From: Novosphingobium rosa NBRC 15208
GTDB taxonomy: Bacteria; Pseudomonadota; Alphaproteobacteria; Sphingomonadales; Sphingomonadaceae
Assembly: GCF_001598555.1 (NCBI RefSeq)
Contig: NZ_BCZE01000053.1
Span: forward strand, 1 to 62,590
Direction: 5' to 3'
DNA: 62,590 nt
Shown: one piece after another, positions 8,644 through 17,339 of the stretch
How the letters are laid out: each line of letters starts with the position of its first letter
Numbering within the stretch: the first letter of the stretch is position 1
Program-made: the position numbers and the translations under genes
The notes under the pieces: generated by a model
Told to the model about the DNA's origin: nothing
Databases searched by the model: none
Seen by the model: the letters and a program-made list of their open reading frames with translations, nothing else

Positions 8644-9102
8644 TCAATCCTGCCGCACATCGCCGACCAGAGCCCCCGTCATGCCGACAAGCTGCTGCGC
8701 CGTGGTGCGAAAGACATGCGCCGGGGAACCGGCCGCCGCCCAGAGCGGATCGAGCGACAGCAGGTCGCGGTCAATCACCGTGGTCACCTCACCGATATGG
8801 CCGACCGGCGCGACGCCTCCCACCGCAAAGCCCGTCTGTGCCCGCACCCATTCGGGATCGGCGTTTTTGACAGGCTGGCCCGTGATCGCGGCGACTTTTT
8901 TCCTGTCGATGCGGTTGGTCCCCGAAGCGATCACCAGCACCACATCGTCTCCGGCGCGAAAGACGATGGATTTCGCGATCTGCGCCACACAGCAATCGAT
9001 GGCTCTGGCCGCATCCGCCGCACTATGCGTGCCGGCTGGAAATTCGACGATGGTGTCGTCATGCCCCGCCCTGAGCAAGGCCTGGCGCACGGCATCGATC
9101 AT
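8644..9102 (-). CDS. YbaK/EbsC-family aminoacyl-tRNA deacylase
   Basis: 152-residue trans-editing domain of the YbaK/ProXp type that hydrolyses mischarged tRNA. Typical features are a Cys/Ala-rich segment before QIAKSIVFRAGDDVVLVIASG, with the conserved catalytic-pocket Lys in AKSI, then GTNRIDRKKVAAITG, and GFAVGGVAPVGH with the family GxxPxGH loop. The start at 9102 gives a standard N terminus; Met codons further upstream lie in the kinase gene region. Which tRNA is edited cannot be read from the sequence. Confidence 0.87.
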   Translation of the reverse strand: MIDAVRQALLRAGHDDTIVEFPAGTHSAADAARAIDCCVAQIAKSIVFRAGDDVVLVIASGTNRIDRKKVAAITGQPVKNADPEWVRAQTGFAVGGVAPVGHIGEVTTVIDRDLLSLDPLWAAAGSPAHVFRTTAQQLVGMTGALVGDVRQD

Positions 9103-9164
9103 GCTGGTTCCTCCATACGAAAGCGATTGCAGAGGGTTATAACCCTTTGCCCGCCGGAGGCATC

Positions 9165-10556
9165 CTATTTCGCCGCTGACAAGACAAGCCGGATGATCGC
9201 CACCATCCCGCCGCAACTGCGGTTCTCCAGGGCGACCTCGGCGCGGAACAGCTTGGCCTGAGCCCGCGCGATGGTCAGCCCCAGACCGGTGCCGCCCGTG
9301 GCGCGCGACCGGCTCTGCTCCCCGCGCGCGAAGGGCTGGAACATGCGCTCCAGATCGCCTTCGGGGATGCCGGGGCCTTCGTCGGAGATGCGGATTTCCA
9401 GCTGCCCGGGCGCGGCGATGCAGTCGATCCGCGCCGATCCGCCATAGTTCACGGCATTCTCGACCAGATTGGTGACGCAGCGGGTCATGGCGTCGATCTT
9501 GATGGGGATGGCGAGGCCACAGGTCTTGCCGATCTCCACCTCGGCGCCCAGCTCCATGGCGTCCTCGGCGATACTGGCCAGCAGGGAATCGATGTCCACG
9601 GTGGACCATGGCTCGCGGTTGTCGGAGCTGCGGGCCAGATCGAGGCCGTCGCGCACGATGGACTGCATGATCGTCAGATCGGCGCTGAGCTGCGCACGGA
9701 TCGCGGTGTCCGCCACCTCGTCCAGCCGCAGTTGCAGGCGGGTGAGCGGGGTTTGCAGATCGTGGCTGATGGCGGCCAGCATGCCGGTGCGCTCGCGGTG
9801 CCCCTCGCTGACGCGCTGCTGCATCAGATTGAAGGTGGCGATGGCTGTGCGCACCTCGCTGGGGCCGGTTTCGGCGAGCAGATGCGGTTCCTCGCCCAGC
9901 GAAAAGGCCTCGGTGGCGCGGGTCAGCTGGCGCAGCGGGCGGATGGCGACATAGGCCGCCAGCGTGGCCAGCAAAGCGCTCAGCACCACGATCAGCGCCA
10001 GATAGAGCGGATCATACAGCGTCTGACTGACGTTGAGATAGCGCGGCAGCACCACAGCCAGCATGCGCGGATGCCCGCGCGGGTCATCGAACCGCACCAG
10101 CCAGCAGGTCGGCACGCCGGGCCAGACGAACTGCATCTCCGGATCGTTGCGGTTACGCGGGAAGCAGTATTCATTGGGCTTGGCCTGCGCCAGAGCATGG
10201 GCGCGGGGGCCCAGCCGCGTGACCAGCAACTGGGTCAGCCGGGGGCTGGGCCGGTCGATGGTCCAGCCGGGTTGAGGCGTGAGGATATGGCGCACAAGGC
10301 CCGCCGCCAGCAGCTTCTCGGTGTCCTCGGGCCGCGCGCCCAGCTGGTTGGAGATGTCCTCCACCGTGGAGGCCACGCTGGCCATGCGCAGATCGTTGAG
10401 ATTGCGGCGGTGCGCCTCCTGCGCCACCATCAGCGCGGCGGTGGCGACCAGCGCCATGCCGCCGGTCAGCAGCAGCACCATCCGCCCGGCCAGCGAGGCC
10501 CAGAGGCGCGAGGCCCAGAAGCGGGCCCCCCCATCCCTGAAAGCCCTCAGGCCCAT
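9165..10556 (-). CDS. EnvZ-type sensor histidine kinase
   Basis: 463-residue membrane kinase. A first transmembrane segment (about 23-45) and a second (about 185-210) bracket a periplasmic sensor domain of about 140 residues. HAMP follows, then the H-box AAISHDLQTPLTRLQLR with the phospho-accepting His near 262. The N-box LVENAVNYGG, G1 DEGPGIPEGDLERMF and G2 GGTGLGLTIA are all intact, so it should be active. Its ATG overlaps the response-regulator stop by 10 bases, showing translational coupling. The pair is divergent from an RND efflux operon, its probable target. Confidence 0.94.
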   Translation of the reverse strand: MGLRAFRDGGARFWASRLWASLAGRMVLLLTGGMALVATAALMVAQEAHRRNLNDLRMASVASTVEDISNQLGARPEDTEKLLAAGLVRHILTPQPGWTIDRPSPRLTQLLVTRLGPRAHALAQAKPNEYCFPRNRNDPEMQFVWPGVPTCWLVRFDDPRGHPRMLAVVLPRYLNVSQTLYDPLYLALIVVLSALLATLAAYVAIRPLRQLTRATEAFSLGEEPHLLAETGPSEVRTAIATFNLMQQRVSEGHRERTGMLAAISHDLQTPLTRLQLRLDEVADTAIRAQLSADLTIMQSIVRDGLDLARSSDNREPWSTVDIDSLLASIAEDAMELGAEVEIGKTCGLAIPIKIDAMTRCVTNLVENAVNYGGSARIDCIAAPGQLEIRISDEGPGIPEGDLERMFQPFARGEQSRSRATGGTGLGLTIARAQAKLFRAEVALENRSCGGMVAIIRLVLSAAK

Positions 10557-11284
10557 TCAAAGCTGACGGTGCTGGCGAAGACATAACCCTCATTGCGCAC
10601 GGTGACGATCAGGCCCTCATCCGCCCCTGCCGCCACCAGCTTCTGGCGCAGGCGGCTGATCTGCAGCACGATCGAGCGGTCCACCGCCACCGTCGCCTTG
10701 CGCTCGGGCAGCAGCAGTTCTTTCGACAGCACGCGGTTGGGCATCTCGATAAAGCGCTCGAGCAGGCGGAATTCGGCGGAAGAGAGGATCACCAGATGGC
10801 CATCGGGCGCCACCAGCCGCCGCCCGATCAGATCGAGCCGCCAGTTGCCAAAGATCGCATAACGCGCCCCGCGCGGACGCCCCCCGGCGGGCATGGCGGC
10901 AAAACGGTGCAGCAGCTTGCGCACGCGGGCCAGCAGCTCGCGGAAATCAAAGGGTTTGGTGAGGTAATCGTCGGCGCCCAGTTCAAGGCCCAGCACGCGG
11001 TCGCTGGTGCTGTCACGCGCCGTGACCATGATGATCGCCCCGGCATAGCCCTGCGCCCGCAATTGCGCGCACAGCGCCAGCCCGTCGCCATCGGGCAGGT
11101 TCAAGTCCAGCACGATCAGGTCGATCTGCTGGCTGCCCACGATCTGGCGCACCTGCGCCACATTGCCCGCCGTGCTGACATGGAAATGCTCACGCCCGAA
11201 GCGCTGGGCCATCATGCCGCGGATATCCTCATCGTCATCGGCGACGAGAATGCTCTCTCCCTGTTGTTCGGCACCTTCCTGCAT
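10547..11284 (-). CDS. OmpR/PhoB-family response regulator
   Basis: 245-residue regulator. The receiver domain has the acidic pocket VADDDED, the phospho-acceptor Asp near 60 in VLDLNLPDGDG, and the conserved Lys in YLTKPFDF. The C-terminal winged helix (about 145-240) contains SSAEFRLLERFIEMPNRVLSK in two parts and the wing VRNEGYVFAS. ATG 11284 was chosen because the receiver begins about ten residues in. The long upstream frame reads intergenic DNA and the antisense of the pump adaptor. Tandem direct repeats at 11334-11363 are candidate binding sites. Confidence 0.94.
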   Translation of the reverse strand: MQEGAEQQGESILVADDDEDIRGMMAQRFGREHFHVSTAGNVAQVRQIVGSQQIDLIVLDLNLPDGDGLALCAQLRAQGYAGAIIMVTARDSTSDRVLGLELGADDYLTKPFDFRELLARVRKLLHRFAAMPAGGRPRGARYAIFGNWRLDLIGRRLVAPDGHLVILSSAEFRLLERFIEMPNRVLSKELLLPERKATVAVDRSIVLQISRLRQKLVAAGADEGLIVTVRNEGYVFASTVSFEWA

Positions 11285-11333
11285 GCTTGGCCTATAACCC
11301 GCCTGCGCCAAGCCTGTCACGCCGCGCCCCCGG

Positions 11334-11363
11334 CTTTGAGATGTTTTGAGACATTTCAAGATG
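11334..11363. promoter_or_regulatory. Tandem direct repeats, candidate response-regulator box
   Basis: TTTGAGATG, TTTTGAGACA and TTTCAAGATG follow each other at about 10-base periodicity in the 196-base region between the response regulator and the RND operon. OmpR-family regulators bind tandem direct repeats one helical turn apart, so autoregulation and pump control from this site is plausible inference. Confidence 0.45.
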
Positions 11364-11480
11364 CGCCGCAATATGCCGAGACGCACTGATCCTAGGCCCC
11401 ATCGCCGCGCGCGCCTAGCCTGACGGCACGATGACAAAGCCACACCTCCATCCCAGCCGCCTGATCCCGGAAACCCGCGC

Positions 11481-12731
11481 ATGACCGAATACAGCGAAGA
11501 AGCCCCTTCCCGTGAGCGGCGCCAGCGCCGCATCATCTTCGGCGCGCTGGGGGTGGTGGCGCTGGGCCTGCTGGGCTGGGGCATCTTCCACAAGAAGGCC
11601 GATGCGCCCAAGCCCGCCACCGCCATCCCCGTCACCACCGACAAGGCGGCGGTGCGCGACATGGCGATCAACATCGCGGCGCTGGGCGCGGCGCAGGCCT
11701 GGACCAGCGACACGATCTTCGCGCAGGTCAGTGGCCGGTTGCTGAAGGTGAACTTCACCGAAGGCACGATGGTGCAAAAGGGCCAGGTGCTGGCCGAGGT
11801 CGACCCCGCCCCCTATCAGGCCGTGCTGACCCAGGCTTTGGGCACGCTGCACCGCGACGAGGCCATTCTGGCCGGCGCCGAGCGCAACCTCACCCGCTAT
11901 CAGCACCTTGTCGCCACCGAAAGCATCGCCCGCCAGACCGCCGAGGATCAGGCCGCCACCGTCGCCCAGGACAAGGGCACGGTGGAGTATGACAAGGGCG
12001 TGGTCGCCGCCGCGCAGGTCAATCTGCGCTGGTGCCATATTGTCTCGCCCGTCACGGGGCGGGCGGGTGTGCGTCTGGTCGATCCGGGCAATCTGGTGAG
12101 CGCCAGCGGCTCGACGGCCAGTGCGCAGGCCACGGCCTCGGCCACCAGCAATGCCTCGGCCACGTCCTCCAGCGGAAGCGGCATCGTGGTCATCAACCAG
12201 CTTGAGCCTATCGCCGTGACATTCACCGTGCCCGAGGGCCAGTTCGAGCATCTGGTGCAGGCCTCGCAGGGCTTCACCAAACCGCTGAGCGTGCAGGCCT
12301 TTGCGCAGGAAAGCGGACAGCTGCTCGACACCGGCCAGTTGACCATTGCCGACAACAAGGTCGATCCCGCCACCGGCACCGTGGCGATGAAAGCGCGCTT
12401 CACCAATGCGGGCAAGCATCTGTGGCCCGGGCAATTCGTCAATGTGAAGCTGGCCAGCCAGACGCTGAGCCATGTGACGGTGATCCCCAACGCGGCGGTC
12501 AACCGTGGGCCCAAGGGCAGCTTCGTCTTTATCGTGGGGCCTGACGGCAAGGCCCATATGCATGCCACCCAGATCATCGGCAGCGATGGCGGCTTTACGG
12601 CGGTGAAGGGCGGCGTCAACGCGGGTGACACGGTGGTGACCGACGGGCAGATGATCCTGAGGGACGGCTCCGCCGTGCGCGTCGCTCATGCGCCTGCCGG
12701 GCAGCCCTCCGCGCTGCAGGGTGGCGCATGA
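11481..12731 (+). CDS. RND efflux periplasmic adaptor (MdtA-like)
   Basis: 416-residue membrane-fusion protein. A cytoplasmic stretch, one anchor segment (about 18-36, FGALGVVALGLLGWGIF) and a lipoyl domain split as FAQVSGRLLKVNFTEGTMVQ / HIVSPVTGRAGVRLVDPGN are visible, with an alpha-hairpin between them. There is an unusual low-complexity Ser/Ala/Thr insert of about 28 residues near 208-235 before IVVINQLEPIAVTFTVPEGQ, the MdtA-type beta-barrel signature. Its stop overlaps the RND permease start as ATGA. It is the first gene of a three-gene operon. Confidence 0.93.
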   Translation: MTEYSEEAPSRERRQRRIIFGALGVVALGLLGWGIFHKKADAPKPATAIPVTTDKAAVRDMAINIAALGAAQAWTSDTIFAQVSGRLLKVNFTEGTMVQKGQVLAEVDPAPYQAVLTQALGTLHRDEAILAGAERNLTRYQHLVATESIARQTAEDQAATVAQDKGTVEYDKGVVAAAQVNLRWCHIVSPVTGRAGVRLVDPGNLVSASGSTASAQATASATSNASATSSSGSGIVVINQLEPIAVTFTVPEGQFEHLVQASQGFTKPLSVQAFAQESGQLLDTGQLTIADNKVDPATGTVAMKARFTNAGKHLWPGQFVNVKLASQTLSHVTVIPNAAVNRGPKGSFVFIVGPDGKAHMHATQIIGSDGGFTAVKGGVNAGDTVVTDGQMILRDGSAVRVAHAPAGQPSALQGGA

Positions 12732-15700
12732 GCATCTCGCGCCCCTTCATCCAAAGGCCGGTGGCGACCACGCTGCTGGCCGCCGCCATCCTGCTGGTCG
12801 GCATCGTCGCCTATTTCAGCCTGCCGGTCGCGGCGCTGCCCAGCGTGGATTTTCCCACGCTGCAGGTCAGCACCAGCCTGCCCGGCGCCAGTCCCACCAC
12901 CATGGCGTCGAACGTCGCCACCCCGCTGGAGCGGCAATTCGCGCTGATCCCGGGCATTTCGCAGATGACCTCGGTCAGCTCGCTGGGCTCCACCAGCATC
13001 ACGCTGCAGTTCCAGCTCAACCAGAGCATCGACAGCGATTTCATGCAGGTGCAGGCCGCCATCAACGCCGCCAGCGCCCAGCTGCCATCGAACCTGCCCG
13101 CCCAGCCCACCATCCGCAAGGTCAACCCCGCAGACGCGCCGATCATGGTGCTGACGATGACCTCGGACACGCTGCCGCTCGATCAGGTGGACAATTACGC
13201 CGATGTGATCCTTTCGCAGCAGGTTTCCAGCATTCAGGGCGTCGGTCTGGTCACCATCGGCGGGCAGCAGAAGCCCGCGGTGCGCATCCAGCTCGACCCG
13301 GCCAGGGTGGCGGCGCGCGGGCTCCAGATCGACAGCGTGCGCGCCAAGCTGGTGGCCTCCACCACCAATGCGCCCAAGGGCTCGATCAATGGCGCGCAGC
13401 AGGGGCTGACGGTCTACGCCAATGACCAGATCCTCGACGCCAAGGGCTGGCAGAATCTGGTGGTGGGCTATTCCGGCGGCAAGGCCGTGCATCTTTCGGA
13501 CATCGGCAGCGCCGAGCCGGGGGTGGAGAACAACCAGATCGGCGCCTGGACCTTCCCGGGCAAGGCCAACACCGATCCCACCTTCAAGGCCAATCAGGGC
13601 ATTCTACTCGTCATCTACAAGCAGCCGGGCGCCAATGTGATCCAGACCGTGCAGGCCATCCGCGATGCCCTGCCGCGCCTGAAGGCCAACATCCCGCCGG
13701 GCATCAATGTTTCGGTGCTGCGCGATTCCACCCAGACCATTCAGGCCTCGGTGAAGGATGTGGAGCAGACCCTGCTCATCACCATCGCGCTGGTGGTGGC
13801 GGTGATCTTCGTCTTCCTGCTCGATATCCGCGCCACGCTGATCCCCAGCGCGGTGATCCCGCTGGCTCTGCTGGGCGCCGCCGCCGGGCTCTATGTGCTG
13901 GGCGACAGTCTCGATAACCTGTCCCTGATGGCGCTCTCCATCGCGGTGGGCTTCGTGGTGGATGACGCCATCGTGATGGTCGAGGTGATCTGGCAGCATA
14001 TGGAGCATGGCGCCAAGCCGCTGGAGGCCGCTCTGGCCGGCGCCGGCGAGGTGGGCTTCACCATTCTCTCGATCACCGCCTCGCTGATCGCGGTGTTCAC
14101 GCCGCTGATGTTCATGGGCGGCGTGGTCGGCCTGTTCATGCATGAGTTTGCGGTCGCGCTCAGCACCGCCGTGCTGATGTCGATGGTGCTGACGCTGACG
14201 CTGACGCCGATGCTTTGCGCGCAGTTCCTCAAGAACCCACATCCGCCCACGCACCGCGTCACCAAATGGCTGGAGAGCAGCTTCAAGCGCATGGACCGCG
14301 CCTATGCCCGCGCGCTCGACCGGATCATGCATCATCGCCTGATCACGCTGATCGTCTTCCTCATCACCATCGGCATCGCGGTGGCGCTTTATGCCACGGC
14401 CAACACCGGCTTCTTTCCGCAGCAGGACACCGGCTTCCTCTCGGGGGTGATGCTCACCTCGCAGGATGCCGCTTTCGGCAAGACGAAGGACAAGATCCAG
14501 CAGGTGGGCAAGATCATCGGCGCCGATCCCGATGTGGCCGGGCTGGGGCTCTTCGTGGGCAATGGCAGCGCCAATCAGGCCAATCTGATGATCGCGCTCA
14601 AGCCCAAGGATTCCGGGCGCGAGGCCACCGCCGATCAGATCATCGCCCGCCTGCGCCCCAAGCTAGCGCAATTGGTGGGGGTGCAGACCTTCCTTCAGGC
14701 CACGCAGGACATCAATGTCGGCGGGCGTGCGGGGCAGGCGCAGTATCAGTACACGCTGTCCGATTCCGATCTGGATGAGCTGAACGAATGGGCGCCCAAG
14801 ATGGTGGCCGCCATGCAGAAGCTGCCCGAGCTGAAGGATGTCAGCTCCGACCAGCAGAGCAAGGGCGGTTCGCTCAACCTCACCATCGACCGCGATGCGG
14901 CGGCGCGCTTCGGCCTGTCGCCCACCGATGTCGACACCGCCATCTATGAGATGATCGGCCAGGACGAGGTGGCGCAGTACTACACCCAGCAGAACGCCTA
15001 TCATATCGTGATCGAGGGGCCCCCCAAGCTGCAGCAGACGCCTGACATTCTGAACTCGCTCTACATCCTGTCGTCCAGCACCGGGAAGACTGTGCCGCTC
15101 TCCTCCTTCGTGAAGGCGACGCAATCGGGCAGCAGCAGCGTGACGGTGAACCACCAGAGCGAATTCCCCGCCGCCACTTTGTCCTTCAACCTGTCGCCGG
15201 GCGTCTCCTTGAGTCAGGCCACGGCGGCGGTGGAGAAGGTGCGCGAGGATCTGGGTGCCCCGGTGACGCTGAACGGCAATTTCCAGGGCAATGCGCAGGC
15301 CTTCAAGCAGTCGCTTTCCAGCGAGCCGGTGCTGATCGCCGCCGCGCTGATCGCGGTCTATGTGATCCTGGGCGTGCTCTATGAGAGCTTTATCCACCCG
15401 ATCACCATCCTCTCCACTCTGCCCTCGGCGGGCGTGGGGGCGCTGCTGGCGCTGCGCCTTGCGGGGCAGGATCTCAATGTGATCGGCATCATCGCCATCA
15501 TCCTGCTGATCGGCATCGTGAAGAAGAACGGCATCATGATCGTGGACGTGGCCATGCGGCTGGAGCGCGAGGAAAACCTTTCCGCCGAAGATGCGGCGGT
15601 GAAAGCCTCGGTCCAGCGACTGCGCCCGATTCTGATGACCACGGCCGCCGCCGCGTTGGGCGGCGTGCCGATGATCCTGATGAGCGGCACGGGCTCCGAA

Positions 15701-15877
15701 TTCCGACAGCCGCTGGGCTATGCCATCGTGGGCGGCCTGCTGGTGAGCCAGATCCTGACCTTGTTCACCACCCCGGTGGTCTACACCTATCTGGACCGCC
15801 TGCGCAGCGGCCACAGCCAGCATGGGGATGCCCCCCGGCCCGAGGATGGCCAGCATGAGGAGGTGGCCCCGGCATGA
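12728..15877 (+). CDS. RND multidrug efflux permease (HAE-1, MdtB/MdtC-like)
   Basis: 1049-residue trimeric inner-membrane pump with 12 spans and two large periplasmic loops. The family opening is MSISRPFIQRPVATTLLAAA. Proton-relay residues are intact: tandem Asp in VGFVVDDAIVMVEVIW (about 405) and Lys in GIVKKNGIMIVDVA (about 935). FFPQQDTGFLSG begins the second half, as usual. MdtB and MdtC form a mixed trimer in E. coli; here a single permease gene implies a homotrimer. ATGA overlaps couple it to the adaptor upstream and the outer-membrane factor downstream. Confidence 0.95.
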   Translation: MSISRPFIQRPVATTLLAAAILLVGIVAYFSLPVAALPSVDFPTLQVSTSLPGASPTTMASNVATPLERQFALIPGISQMTSVSSLGSTSITLQFQLNQSIDSDFMQVQAAINAASAQLPSNLPAQPTIRKVNPADAPIMVLTMTSDTLPLDQVDNYADVILSQQVSSIQGVGLVTIGGQQKPAVRIQLDPARVAARGLQIDSVRAKLVASTTNAPKGSINGAQQGLTVYANDQILDAKGWQNLVVGYSGGKAVHLSDIGSAEPGVENNQIGAWTFPGKANTDPTFKANQGILLVIYKQPGANVIQTVQAIRDALPRLKANIPPGINVSVLRDSTQTIQASVKDVEQTLLITIALVVAVIFVFLLDIRATLIPSAVIPLALLGAAAGLYVLGDSLDNLSLMALSIAVGFVVDDAIVMVEVIWQHMEHGAKPLEAALAGAGEVGFTILSITASLIAVFTPLMFMGGVVGLFMHEFAVALSTAVLMSMVLTLTLTPMLCAQFLKNPHPPTHRVTKWLESSFKRMDRAYARALDRIMHHRLITLIVFLITIGIAVALYATANTGFFPQQDTGFLSGVMLTSQDAAFGKTKDKIQQVGKIIGADPDVAGLGLFVGNGSANQANLMIALKPKDSGREATADQIIARLRPKLAQLVGVQTFLQATQDINVGGRAGQAQYQYTLSDSDLDELNEWAPKMVAAMQKLPELKDVSSDQQSKGGSLNLTIDRDAAARFGLSPTDVDTAIYEMIGQDEVAQYYTQQNAYHIVIEGPPKLQQTPDILNSLYILSSSTGKTVPLSSFVKATQSGSSSVTVNHQSEFPAATLSFNLSPGVSLSQATAAVEKVREDLGAPVTLNGNFQGNAQAFKQSLSSEPVLIAAALIAVYVILGVLYESFIHPITILSTLPSAGVGALLALRLAGQDLNVIGIIAIILLIGIVKKNGIMIVDVAMRLEREENLSAEDAAVKASVQRLRPILMTTAAAALGGVPMILMSGTGSEFRQPLGYAIVGGLLVSQILTLFTTPVVYTYLDRLRSGHSQHGDAPRPEDGQHEEVAPA

Positions 15878-17292
15878 CCTACTTGCGTAAAACCATCGCC
15901 GCCCTGCTGGCTGTCACCGCTTTGTCGGGCTGCGCCGTGGGGCCCAACTACCACCGCCCCGAAGCTCCGGTTGCGCCCAAGTTCAAGGAAGCCGAAGGCT
16001 GGACCCCCAGCCAGCCAGCCGACGGGATCGACCGGGGCGCCTGGTGGTCGATGTTCAACGACGCCACGCTGGATCAGCTGGAGCGGCAGGTCGCCACCTC
16101 CAACCAGACGGTCAAGCAGTATGAGGCGGCCTACCGGCAGGCTCAGGCGACAACCTCGGCGGCCAAGGCTTCGTTCTTCCCCACCGTGGGCGCCACGGCG
16201 GATGCACAGAAAAGCCATGCGCCCAGCACGGCCAACCCCGGCCATGGCGTGACGACCACCACCTACAGCGGCGCGCTGGAAGCCAGCTGGGTGCCCGATC
16301 TGTGGGGCAAGGTGCGCCGCACGGTGGAAAGCGACAAAGCTCTGGCCCAAGCCAGCGCCGCCGATCTGGCCAATGCGCAACTGGTGGCGCAAGCCACGCT
16401 GGCGCAGGACTATTTCGAGCTGCGCGTGCTGGACGAGCAGGCCAGCGTCTGGCGCGACACCATCGCCGATTACCAGAAGTTCCTCGACCTGACCCAGAAC
16501 CAGTTCAAGGAAGGCACTGCCGCCAAATCCGCTGTCATCACCGCGCAGACGCAATTGTATGGCGCTCAGGCCTCGCTGGTGGACATTGGCGTCAAGCGCG
16601 CCGCCATGGAGCATGCCATTGCCATGCTGGTGGGCGTAACCCCCGCGCAGCTGACCATCACCCCTGCCCCGCTCAATCATGCGGTGCCGGTGGCGCCGGT
16701 CAGCGTGGCCTCCACCCTGCTGCAGCGGCGGCCCGACATCGCGGCATCCGAAAGGCGCATGGCCTCCTCCAATGCGCTGATCGGCGTGGCGGTTTCAGCC
16801 TATTTCCCCGATCTGACGCTGTCCGGTCAGGGCGGCACGCAGGGCTCCACCTTGGGCAGTCTGTTCAGCGCCGCCACCAGCCTGTGGTCCTTCGGCGGGC
16901 AGCTGACCGAGACGCTGCTCGATTTCGGCGCGCGCAAGGCGCAGGTGCGCGGCGCCCGCGCCGCCTATGACGAAAGCGTCGCCAGCTACCGCCAGACAGT
17001 GCTGACGGCGTTTCAGGGCGTGGAGGATGAACTCGCCGCGCTGCGCGTCTACAGCCAAGAGGAGGATGTGCTGCTGCACACGCAGGCTTCCGCGCGGGAA
17101 GCGGTGCGGCTCGATCTCAACCAGTATAAGGAAGGCACGGTGGATTACACCACCGTCATCACCGCTCAGGCCACAGAGCGCGCGGCCTCGCAGAATGTGC
17201 TGAGCGTGCTGCAGCAGCGGCTTCAGGCCAGCGTGCTGCTGGTCGAGGATCTAGGCGGCGGCTGGGATGCGAAGGATCTGCCCAAAGGCTGA
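15874..17292 (+). CDS. NodT-type outer-membrane factor of the RND pump
   Basis: 472-residue lipoprotein channel. The signal peptide ends in the lipobox LSGCAVGPNYHRPEAPVAP. Two OEP repeats contain ASWVPDLWGKVRRTVES and LLQRRPDIAASERRMASSN, the usual landmarks. Its start overlaps the permease stop (ATGA at 15874-15877), completing the tripartite operon. It is clearly diverged from the other NodT gene at 865-2271. A strong hairpin follows 8 bases after the stop. Confidence 0.94.
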   Translation: MTYLRKTIAALLAVTALSGCAVGPNYHRPEAPVAPKFKEAEGWTPSQPADGIDRGAWWSMFNDATLDQLERQVATSNQTVKQYEAAYRQAQATTSAAKASFFPTVGATADAQKSHAPSTANPGHGVTTTTYSGALEASWVPDLWGKVRRTVESDKALAQASAADLANAQLVAQATLAQDYFELRVLDEQASVWRDTIADYQKFLDLTQNQFKEGTAAKSAVITAQTQLYGAQASLVDIGVKRAAMEHAIAMLVGVTPAQLTITPAPLNHAVPVAPVSVASTLLQRRPDIAASERRMASSNALIGVAVSAYFPDLTLSGQGGTQGSTLGSLFSAATSLWSFGGQLTETLLDFGARKAQVRGARAAYDESVASYRQTVLTAFQGVEDELAALRVYSQEEDVLLHTQASAREAVRLDLNQYKEGTVDYTTVITAQATERAASQNVLSVLQQRLQASVLLVEDLGGGWDAKDLPKG

Positions 17293-17299
17293 TCCGATG

Positions 17300-17327
17300 A
17301 CGGAGCCTTTCCCCCGAAAGGCTCCGT
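17300..17327. terminator. Hairpin between convergent RND and otsA operons
   Basis: Perfect 11-base stem ACGGAGCCTTT/AAAGGCTCCGT with a six-base loop, between the convergent ends of the RND operon (17292) and the trehalose operon (17340). It lacks a long T-run, so termination efficiency is uncertain, but the position suits a shared terminator. Confidence 0.65.
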
Positions 17328-17339
17328 TCCATCACACGA

